NCBI GenBank assembly: GCA_018895675.1
Contig: JAHIOG010000083.1
Span: 1 to 5,151 of the forward strand
Reading direction: 5' to 3'
DNA from: a bacterium
GTDB taxonomy: Bacteria > Fidelibacterota > UBA2242
DNA length: 5,151 bases
Part shown: positions 1 to 5,151 of the stretch, in pieces
Numbering within the stretch: the stretch's first letter is position 1
Layout: each line of letters opens with the position of its first letter
Program-made: the position numbers and the translations under genes
Notes under the pieces: model-generated
Seen by the model: only the letters and a program-made list of their open reading frames with translations
Database searches by the model: none
What the model was told of the DNA's origin: nothing

Positions 1-1569
1 AAACATTATGTTTATTCAGATCCCTGTGACTCGCTTGGTTACGCCCAGAATCCTTCCGATTCTATTGGTTATGTTGATCCTGATAGATTGAAAGATGCTC
101 AACAGTATGCATTTTATACTGGTGGTACAAATATGGAGCATTTCAAAAGGTCCTCAAGATATAATTTGATAAAGTTTGATATTACGTCGCAAATAAATCG
201 ATTGAACCAAGTAAAGGTTGGTTTTGAATTAAAGAAACATCACCTTAAACTAAATGAATTTTATATTATTCCTAGAAAATCTTCTGGTTTTGAAGAGGAT
301 AAGCCTTTTAAACCGGACATCCCTTTTTTAAACTCAATATATCATAATGAATATGATAAAAAACCGGTAGAATTTGCATGCTATCTGCAGGACAAAGTCG
401 AGCTAAGTGATATTATTTTTAATCTGGGCGTCAGATACGATTACTTTGAACCTGACGCCATAGTTCCGGCTGATCTTCGAGATCCATCTAATTCCAAATA
501 CTATATTGTTAATTTGGGCTCTTATCAAGATAGGGTGGAGGCTAAAACATATTCTGGAGATCGTGCCGCTATTTTGGATTCTGCTGATGTGCTTGGAAAT
601 CCTTGGAAGTATAAATATAAAAAGGCGAAAACTAAACATCAGTTCAGTCCAAGGTTAGGTTTTTCATTTCCTATCACAGATAAGGGTGCTATGCATTTCT
701 CACATGGTTATTTTTTCCAAATACCATCATTTCAATATCTTTACGTAAATCCTGAATTTGAGTTGGCGGAAGAAGATATATCAACTCTTATGGGTAATGG
801 GAACCTGAATCCACAACAGACAATTATTTATGAAGTAGGTCTTCAGCAACAATTTGGGGAAGATGTAGGAATTGACGTAACCGGTTTTTATAAGGATATT
901 CGCAATTTATTAGGTGCAGAGATACATCAATTGTATACCGGTCTACGTTATGCCCGTTTTGCTAATATTGATTATGGTAATACACGAGGATTTACTTTAA
1001 GTGTATCTAAACGGCGTTCTTATGGATTTTCCGGCTCGATGAGCTATACTTTCCAGATAGCAGAAGGAAATGCTTCTGATCCGAAAGCAGCGTTTGAAGA
1101 TGCAAGTTCAAATCCTCCTGTTGAAAGTGAAATACAGGTTGTTTCTCTGGATTGGGATCAACGTCATACAATGAATTTTAATTTTTCTTTAGGAGCAGCC
1201 AATAATTGGTCAATTGGTTTCATTGGTCGAATCGGGAGTGGTTTACCGTACACTCCTGCTCTTAGAAATGTTAGAACGAAGTTTGAGAATAGCGAACGAA
1301 AAAAAACCACATCCTGTTTTGATCTTAGAGCTGAAAAAGAATTCAGGTTTGGTCCCGTGAATCTGTCACTGTTCTGCAAGGTTTATAATCTTTTTGACAT
1401 AAAGAATGAATTAATTGTTTATTCGGATACAGGTAGGTCTGGATATACTTTGCAAAAGCTTTATGCTTTTAGTGTACAAGGGGTAAATACTGTTGATGAA
1501 TATTTTAATCGTCCAGATTTTTATTCCGAACCCAGGCGGGTAGTTATCGGTACTTTATTGGAGTTCTAG
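1..1569 (+). CDS. TonB-dependent receptor, C-terminal beta-barrel part (5' end outside window)
   Basis: The frame is open from base 1 to the TAG at 1567-1569, giving 522 residues; there is no true start in the window. The TTG at 88 is an internal Leu codon with no ribosome binding site. The protein is a run of amphipathic beta strands separated by polar loops, as in the barrel of TonB-dependent outer-membrane receptors, which import ligands using TonB/ExbBD energy. Recognisable family stretches are FSPRLGFSFP (about 215-224), GNGNLNPQQTIIYEVGLQQQ (about 265-284), NIDYGNTRGFTLSVSKR (about 322-338), LDWDQRHTMNF (about 383-393), GSGLPYTP (about 412-419) and the near-terminal KVYNLFDIKNE (about 460-470). 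The last residue is Phe, the usual C-terminal signal for BAM-assisted insertion. The plug domain, TonB box and any carboxypeptidase-regulatory-like N-terminal domain would lie to the left. The next gene begins 2 bases after the stop, so the two are probably co-transcribed. The family call is firm. The ligand is unknown, and a SusC-type role is possible but not shown. Confidence 0.93.
   Translation, partial: KHYVYSDPCDSLGYAQNPSDSIGYVDPDRLKDAQQYAFYTGGTNMEHFKRSSRYNLIKFDITSQINRLNQVKVGFELKKHHLKLNEFYIIPRKSSGFEEDKPFKPDIPFLNSIYHNEYDKKPVEFACYLQDKVELSDIIFNLGVRYDYFEPDAIVPADLRDPSNSKYYIVNLGSYQDRVEAKTYSGDRAAILDSADVLGNPWKYKYKKAKTKHQFSPRLGFSFPITDKGAMHFSHGYFFQIPSFQYLYVNPEFELAEEDISTLMGNGNLNPQQTIIYEVGLQQQFGEDVGIDVTGFYKDIRNLLGAEIHQLYTGLRYARFANIDYGNTRGFTLSVSKRRSYGFSGSMSYTFQIAEGNASDPKAAFEDASSNPPVESEIQVVSLDWDQRHTMNFNFSLGAANNWSIGFIGRIGSGLPYTPALRNVRTKFENSERKKTTSCFDLRAEKEFRFGPVNLSLFCKVYNLFDIKNELIVYSDTGRSGYTLQKLYAFSVQGVNTVDEYFNRPDFYSEPRRVVIGTLLEF
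1560..1563 (+). promoter_or_regulatory. Shine-Dalgarno-like GGAG for the 1111-residue protein
   Basis: GGAG lies 8 bases before the ATG at 1572, inside the last codons of the receptor gene. This is good spacing for a ribosome binding site. It supports the start at 1572, which also begins a clear signal peptide. Translation of the second gene may partly depend on ribosomes finishing the first. Confidence 0.55.
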
Positions 1570-1571
1570 GT

Positions 1572-1628
1572 ATGAAGAGAATTATTACCATATTTTTCCT
1601 TATCGGATTTATTTCTACCTCTTTTGCT
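1572..1628 (+). other. Sec signal peptide of the 1111-residue protein
   Basis: Residues 1-19 have a positive N-region (MKR), a hydrophobic stretch (IITIFFLIGFI) and a small-residue end (STSFA) before Gln20, which fits signal peptidase I cleavage. There is no cysteine near the site, so it is not a lipoprotein signal. The exact cleavage site is a prediction by eye. Confidence 0.85.
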
Positions 1629-4600
1629 CAATTGGAAAATCTTCATGGTGACCGGCAATATCGAAAAGAAGGTATTCTTGATGGTAATTTAGTTAGGACA
1701 ATTTTTCACAATCACGGGGAAGTAGCTCATTGGCCCTTTCAACCGTCTGGAGAATGGCCTAAGGGTTCCGGGCATTCATATGTAGATGGAGTAGCACCTT
1801 TTGTTTGTGCAAAGGTTCGCGATGCTAATGGAAAGGAAGTGGTGATTTTAGAAACCGCATATAGGGAATATATGGATGTAGACCCTCAAAGCGGATATCC
1901 TATGGGGTTTGAGCCACTTCCGGGTTTTTGTAATCAAGCGCAGGATAATCCGGCGATGAGCAATAATATAGACAGCTGGCCCACTTACTGGCCTGATAAA
2001 TTATCTGAAGCAGATGACCCAGGTTGGAGAGGTATAAACCTTGAAACTGGGATTGATCCTGATCCTGAATATGCGATGTGGAATGGGTATTTCGGAAAGA
2101 GTGTTACAAATGCTGATTTGGAAACATATTTTGTAATTGATGATTATAATGATCATGAATTTCTTTATTATCCAGTAAGTGCTGATTTTAACCGAGGCGG
2201 TTTAGGGATTCAGTGCTTTGTAAGAGGTTTTCAGTGGTCGCATGTACTGGCTGAAGATGTGATTTTTTGGCACTATGAAATAAAAAATATATCTGATAGG
2301 GATTTGGAATCATGTTTATTTGGAATTTATATTGATTCCGGTGTGGGAGGAACAGGAGATTCTGAGGATGATAGTGGCTATTTTGATCGCGCTTTAGATG
2401 TTGCAGTAGCTTATGATAAGGATGGATTAGGTACGCCGGGTAACTGGTCCCCTGTTGGTGTGGTTGGATATGCTTACCTGGAATCTCCAGGCAATCCATA
2501 TAATGGTATTGATGATGACGGGGATGCCGAAGATTTTGGTTCAGGAGACGTTTTTAGTGCTGATAAGTTGGAGTCTATAAGTTATTCTCCCGGTGAAGAT
2601 ATCGTCATTATTGACTATTCTTCTGATAACTTGCAAAGAACAGTTACTAAAATGCCAAGTGATTCTCTTGTATTTGATGCCTGGGAAGTTCAATATTTAA
2701 TCTATCCCAATACTCCGCTTGTTGAAGATCCTTTTAATAGTGTTGATGACAATCTAAATGGACTAGTAGATGAGAGTAATGCACATATTGGATTATTTAC
2801 AACAAATTGGATTACAGGAGAAGGATTAGACAATCCTATGATAGATGAGCAGAGAGATGATGGAATAGACAATAATAATAATTGGGAAACATATTTGGAT
2901 ATTAACCAAAACGGTGAATGGGATGAGGATGAACCTTTAAATGACGATAAAGGAAGGGATGGATTAGGTCCTCAGGATCCTGATTACCCAGGTAGAGATA
3001 CAGGAGAAAGTGATGGTATTCCTACCTCTGGTGAGCCTAATTTTGACCAAACCGACAAAGATGAATCAGATCAGATTGGTCTTACTAGTGTTAAGATTTT
3101 TAAACTGCACTATCTTGATCTTAAAGATGATGAGAAAGTCTGGAACCACTTAGCTTATGGAGTTTTTGATACTTCAGAAACCCTTACCAATCTGGGAATT
3201 ATCTTTGCATCAGGACCATTTCCTCTAAAAAGATTTCAATCTCAGAGATTTTCAATGGCATTATTGTTCGGAGAAGATCTCCAAGACCTGGTAAGAAATA
3301 AGGATGTTGTCCAACAAATTTATAACGCTAATTACAATTTTGCGAGACCTCCTATGAAGCCCAGAGTTAAAGCTGTGCCTGGTGATGGGAAAGTGACACT
3401 TTATTGGGATAGACGCGCTGAATTTTCTAAAGATCCATTTCTCGATTATAGAGAGGATTTTGAAGGGTATGTGATATATAAGAGTACGGAATATGCTTTC
3501 TTAGAACCGAAAGTAATAACAGATTCTTACGGAGTGAAAACATTCAGGAAACCCGTAGCTCAGTTCGACCTTATTGATGGAATTGAAGGACCTGATCCTG
3601 TAGGTATACATGGAGCCAGGTTTAATAGAGGAGCTGAAACAGGTTTAAAGCACCAGTGGACAGATTATGATGTGGATAATGGACAGACCTATTATTATAC
3701 TGTTGTATCCTATGATCAGGGTGATCCATCTTATGGTGAGTTTGGATTGCCACCGACAGAATGTACCTCTACAATAAGTGTTGATGCTTTTGGAAATGTA
3801 ATATCAACTGACATCAACACAGTTGTCGTAGTTCCAAATGCATTTGCAGCTGGTTATCAGCCACCAGAAATTGATACTTTATTCCATATCCAAGGTCCTG
3901 GTACCGGGGATATTCGGCTTGAAATATTAGATCCAATGTCTATTCGTCATAATCAGACCTATGAAATCCGATTTGATGATACAACAGAGGTAGGAAGTGT
4001 AACATTTTCCGTGTGGAACGTTACAGGTGATGATAGTATAATTTACTCAGGATCTGATGATTTTGAAGGAAAAGATTTCAATGATGTATTTGATGGTATT
4101 AGACCTTATGTAATTGATGATCCTATTGTGGTCAATGATTCCTTAACAGGCTGGCGTAGTGACAATCCTCATGATGCATTTATCAGAGTTACTGCCTATG
4201 AAAAATCTCCTTACCCAGCTGATTACCAAATTGTTATTCACGATACAGATACTTTGATGGATTCTTATGGGACGAGTTGTAATTTTTCTGTTCACAATAT
4301 TACTGAAAATGAAAAAGCGACTTTTCTTTTTGATGATGCCAACAATAATGGATTATTAGATGGAAACGAATCAGCCTTTGCTAATGAAAATGTTCTTATT
4401 CTTGAACAGGTCTCGGAAAAGTTGGGTGGTTGGCAAGTTTCTATTCATTTTGCTCCATTTACTACCGAAGAATTTGGTGCAGGAGACACAATATTTGTAG
4501 CTATTAAAAAGCCGTTTCGTGGCGGCGACCTTGCGGATGTTTTCTCTTTTCAGACAGTTTCCGCCTCTGTAGATAAAAGGGAAGCTAAGAAAGAGATCAG

Positions 4601-4907
4601 GGAAATTGCAGTTGTGCCTAATCCATATGTTTGTGCGGCTTCATGGGAGCCTAATCATAACCGAATTGGGCGAGGACCAAGAAAAATTGATTTTATTAAT
4701 TTGCCACACAAATGCACTATTAGAATTTATTCCTTTTCAGGTGATCTGGTGGATGTGATTCATCATGACTCTGCTATCGATAATGGTGCAGAATCATGGA
4801 ATTTAAGGTCAAAAGATGGTTTGGATGTAGCCTTTGGAATATATTTTTATCATGTAATGACGCCCAACACTGGTGAATTCATAGGAAAATTTGCATTGAT
4901 CAAATGA
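1572..4907 (+). CDS. Large secreted surface protein with EF-hand-like loops, fibronectin-III-like module and C-terminal sorting-type domain
   Basis: This is a complete 1111-residue protein of unknown function. The start is supported by GGAG 8 bases upstream and by a Sec signal peptide: MKR, a hydrophobic core, then likely cleavage after SFA at residue 19. Residues about 27-300 form a Trp/Tyr/Gly-rich region, including HWPFQPSGEWPKGSGHSYVD (53-72), that I cannot assign to a named domain. Residues about 311-500 carry acidic Asp/Asn/Gly loops, including DINQNGEWDEDE (443-454). Residues about 592-735 look like a fibronectin-III-like module with an insertion (KVTLYW, FEGYVIYKS, YYYTVVSYD). Another beta-rich region follows from VVVVPNAF (751-758), containing a second exact EF-hand-like loop at 922-933. 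The tail has PNPYV (1016-1020), IRIYSFSG (1050-1057), GIYFYHV (1089-1095) and GKFALIK (1105-1111). It resembles type IX secretion sorting domains or FlgD-Ig-like domains. No protease, glycosidase or lipobox motif was seen, so a structural, adhesive or substrate-binding surface role is more likely than catalysis. It sits between a TonB receptor gene and a PorV-like gene in one apparent operon. Confidence 0.9.
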   Translation: MKRIITIFFLIGFISTSFAQLENLHGDRQYRKEGILDGNLVRTIFHNHGEVAHWPFQPSGEWPKGSGHSYVDGVAPFVCAKVRDANGKEVVILETAYREYMDVDPQSGYPMGFEPLPGFCNQAQDNPAMSNNIDSWPTYWPDKLSEADDPGWRGINLETGIDPDPEYAMWNGYFGKSVTNADLETYFVIDDYNDHEFLYYPVSADFNRGGLGIQCFVRGFQWSHVLAEDVIFWHYEIKNISDRDLESCLFGIYIDSGVGGTGDSEDDSGYFDRALDVAVAYDKDGLGTPGNWSPVGVVGYAYLESPGNPYNGIDDDGDAEDFGSGDVFSADKLESISYSPGEDIVIIDYSSDNLQRTVTKMPSDSLVFDAWEVQYLIYPNTPLVEDPFNSVDDNLNGLVDESNAHIGLFTTNWITGEGLDNPMIDEQRDDGIDNNNNWETYLDINQNGEWDEDEPLNDDKGRDGLGPQDPDYPGRDTGESDGIPTSGEPNFDQTDKDESDQIGLTSVKIFKLHYLDLKDDEKVWNHLAYGVFDTSETLTNLGIIFASGPFPLKRFQSQRFSMALLFGEDLQDLVRNKDVVQQIYNANYNFARPPMKPRVKAVPGDGKVTLYWDRRAEFSKDPFLDYREDFEGYVIYKSTEYAFLEPKVITDSYGVKTFRKPVAQFDLIDGIEGPDPVGIHGARFNRGAETGLKHQWTDYDVDNGQTYYYTVVSYDQGDPSYGEFGLPPTECTSTISVDAFGNVISTDINTVVVVPNAFAAGYQPPEIDTLFHIQGPGTGDIRLEILDPMSIRHNQTYEIRFDDTTEVGSVTFSVWNVTGDDSIIYSGSDDFEGKDFNDVFDGIRPYVIDDPIVVNDSLTGWRSDNPHDAFIRVTAYEKSPYPADYQIVIHDTDTLMDSYGTSCNFSVHNITENEKATFLFDDANNNGLLDGNESAFANENVLILEQVSEKLGGWQVSIHFAPFTTEEFGAGDTIFVAIKKPFRGGDLADVFSFQTVSASVDKREAKKEIREIAVVPNPYVCAASWEPNHNRIGRGPRKIDFINLPHKCTIRIYSFSGDLVDVIHHDSAIDNGAESWNLRSKDGLDVAFGIYFYHVMTPNTGEFIGKFALIK
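2502..2933 (+). other. Region of acidic EF-hand/thrombospondin-type-3-like loops (likely Ca2+ binding)
   Basis: Within residues 311-454 of the large protein there are several short Asp/Asn/Gly loops: NGIDDDGDAEDFG (311-323), VDDNLNGLVDESN (391-403), DGIDNNNNWE (430-439) and DINQNGEWDEDE (443-454). The last matches the 12-residue EF-hand loop pattern DxNxNGxxDxxE exactly, with ligand positions D443, N445, N447, D451 and E454. The 391-403 loop matches most of it (D392, N394, N396, G397, D400). Such loops in secreted proteins normally bind calcium and stiffen linkers between domains. Calcium binding here is inferred from the pattern. An Asp/Gly-rich stretch continues to about residue 500. Confidence 0.65.
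3345..3776 (+). other. Fibronectin-III-like module in the large protein
   Basis: Residues about 592-735 start with a Pro-rich lead (RPPMKPRVKAVPGDG) and a strand pair ending KVTLYWDR. FEGYVIYKSTEY follows, then, after an insertion of about 60 residues, WTDYDVDNGQTYYYTVVSYD. The order of a Trp in strand B, a Gly-Tyr-x-Ile-Tyr strand C and the Y-x-Y-x-V strand F is the usual fibronectin-III layout. The inserted segment makes it longer than the usual 90-100 residues. It probably acts as a spacer or binding module. The boundaries are approximate. Confidence 0.6.
4335..4370 (+). other. Second exact EF-hand-like loop (residues 922-933)
   Basis: DANNNGLLDGNE at residues 922-933 fits DxNxNGxxDxxE, with ligands D922, N924, N926, D930 and E933 and Gly at position 6. 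It is far from the other loops and lies in the beta-rich region before the C-terminal domain. It may be a separate calcium site that orders that module. The function is inferred from the pattern only. Confidence 0.55.
4605..4904 (+). other. C-terminal type IX sorting-like / FlgD-Ig-like domain of the large protein
   Basis: Residues about 1012-1111 begin with AVVPNPYV and continue with KIDFINLP, TIRIYSFSGDLVDVI, a Trp-Asn-Leu strand (1076-1078), KDGLDVAFGIYFYHV and the terminal GKFALIK. This is the conserved order of the C-terminal domains labelled type A sorting domains of the type IX secretion system, and of the related FlgD-Ig fold. In type IX systems such a domain directs the protein across the outer membrane, with PorV as shuttle. 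A PorV-like gene starts right after it, which favours a sorting role. In some phyla this domain occurs where a full type IX system is not established, so secretion by that route is an inference. Confidence 0.75.
4904..4907 (+). other. ATGA stop/start overlap (likely translational coupling)
   Basis: The TGA stop of the large protein (4905-4907) overlaps an ATG at 4904-4906 that opens the PorV-like frame. A second in-frame ATG at 4907-4909 overlaps the stop by one base. The only Shine-Dalgarno-like stretch nearby, AGGA at 4883-4886, is 17 bases from the first ATG, which is too far to be ideal. Re-initiation by the ribosome ending the upstream gene is the likely mode. Which ATG is used cannot be decided, and the choice changes the protein by one Met. 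Confidence 0.7.
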
Positions 4908-5151
4908 TGAAGAAAAGAAATAGTATAGTTTTGGTTATTGTCCTTATTTGTGTCAAAGTTTTATTTGCAGGGTTTGGCGGTATTGCTAAAGTTGGAACAA
5001 CAGCGGCACAGTTTCTAAAGATTCCAATCGGAACTCGTGCTATGGGAATGGGATCTGCTTTTGTATCTGTTGCCAATGATGCTACAGCATTATACTGGAA
5101 TCCAGCTGGAATAGCTGAGATGACAGGTGGCGAATTTTCGGTTATGCATAT
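4904..5151 (+). CDS. PorV/PorQ-family outer-membrane protein, N-terminal part (3' end outside window)
   Basis: 82 complete codons are present before the right edge. The protein opens with MMKKRNS, a hydrophobic stretch (IVLVIVLICVKVLFA) and probable signal peptidase I cleavage after Ala22, giving a mature start at GFGGIAKVG. Next comes the family hallmark: GTTAAQFLKIPIGTRAMGMG (about 32-51), then SAFVSVANDATALYWNPAGI (about 52-71). The same order, with A-x-x-F-L-x-I, G-x-R-x-x-G-M-G and the N/D-D-A-x-A-x-Y-W-N-P-A-G block, marks PorV/PorQ-like proteins, which fold as FadL-like outer-membrane barrels. In Bacteroidota, PorV binds the C-terminal domain of type IX cargo and carries it to the attachment machinery. 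Its position directly after a gene whose product carries such a domain fits this. Many paralogues of the family occur per genome in related phyla, so this one may serve only its neighbour. It is in the apparent operon by a 4-base overlap. The family call is strong; the exact role is inferred. Confidence 0.88.
   Translation, partial: MMKKRNSIVLVIVLICVKVLFAGFGGIAKVGTTAAQFLKIPIGTRAMGMGSAFVSVANDATALYWNPAGIAEMTGGEFSVMH

Noticed and set aside
88..90. TTG as a possible start of the receptor gene
   Set aside because: The frame is open to base 1, there is no signal peptide after this codon and no Shine-Dalgarno before it, and the sequence is already inside a receptor barrel. It is an internal Leu codon.
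403..639. 78-codon open frame on the minus strand
   Set aside because: Lies wholly inside the receptor gene on the opposite strand, with no recognisable protein features. It is a shadow frame.
1164..1379. 71-codon open frame on the minus strand
   Set aside because: Antisense to conserved receptor strands, no domain and no ribosome binding context. It is a shadow frame.
1570..1571. Possible promoter or terminator between the receptor and the large protein
   Set aside because: The gap is two bases, with no room for a terminator and no hairpin plus T-run around it. Read-through as one transcript is more likely.
2188..2499. 103-codon open frame on the minus strand
   Set aside because: Antisense to the large surface protein. 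Its composition (His, Gln, Pro, Tyr rich) is the expected reverse complement of Asp/Gly-rich coding sequence.
2871..2882. (AAT)4 triplet repeat as a possible phase-variation tract
   Set aside because: The repeat is in frame and encodes four Asn residues (434-437) in an Asp/Asn-rich loop. Triplet changes would not shift the frame, and four units is short.
4937..4972. Cysteine at residue 16 of the PorV-like signal peptide as a lipobox
   Set aside because: The residues before it (VLI) do not fit the usual lipobox, which needs small residues before Cys, and it sits inside the hydrophobic core. Cleavage after Ala22 is more convincing.

Overview
The window is an A+T-rich piece of chromosome-like sequence from a Gram-negative (outer-membrane-bearing) bacterium. 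All three genes encode exported or outer-membrane proteins. They lie on the + strand with almost no intergenic DNA, so the segment looks like the inside of one operon. The protein styles are a TonB-dependent receptor barrel ending in Phe, a long surface protein with EF-hand-like Asp/Asn/Gly loops and a PNPY...GIYFYHV...GKFALIK tail, and a PorV/PorQ-type outer-membrane protein. This combination is typical of the Fibrobacterota-Chlorobiota-Bacteroidota side of the tree and of related marine or sediment phyla (Neomarinimicrobiota, Calditrichota, Ignavibacteriota, KSB1-like candidates). The placement is an inference from style and memory; no marker gene is present.

Layout: (1) 1-1569, the C-terminal 522 residues of a TonB-dependent receptor, with plug and N-terminus beyond the left edge. 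(2) After 2 bases, 1572-4907, a complete 1111-residue secreted protein. It has a signal peptide, a Trp-rich N-terminal region of unknown function, a middle region with acidic EF-hand-like loops, a fibronectin-III-like module, a second beta-rich region and a C-terminal sorting/FlgD-Ig-like domain. (3) Overlapping it by 4 bases (ATGA), 4904-5151+, the first 82 residues of a PorV/PorQ-family protein, cut by the right edge. No RNA gene, mobile element, CRISPR array, promoter or terminator is visible, and no gene-free stretch exceeds 2 bases.

Working model (inference): the receptor barrel, the large surface protein and the PorV-like protein are made together as one outer-membrane/cell-surface unit. 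The 1111-residue protein would be exported by Sec and delivered to the surface through its C-terminal domain in a type IX-like manner, with the PorV-like protein as a candidate partner. It could then act beside the TonB receptor, for example in substrate capture. The substrate cannot be read from the sequence. The unknown N-terminal region of the large protein and its fixed position between the two membrane genes are the parts most worth following up.
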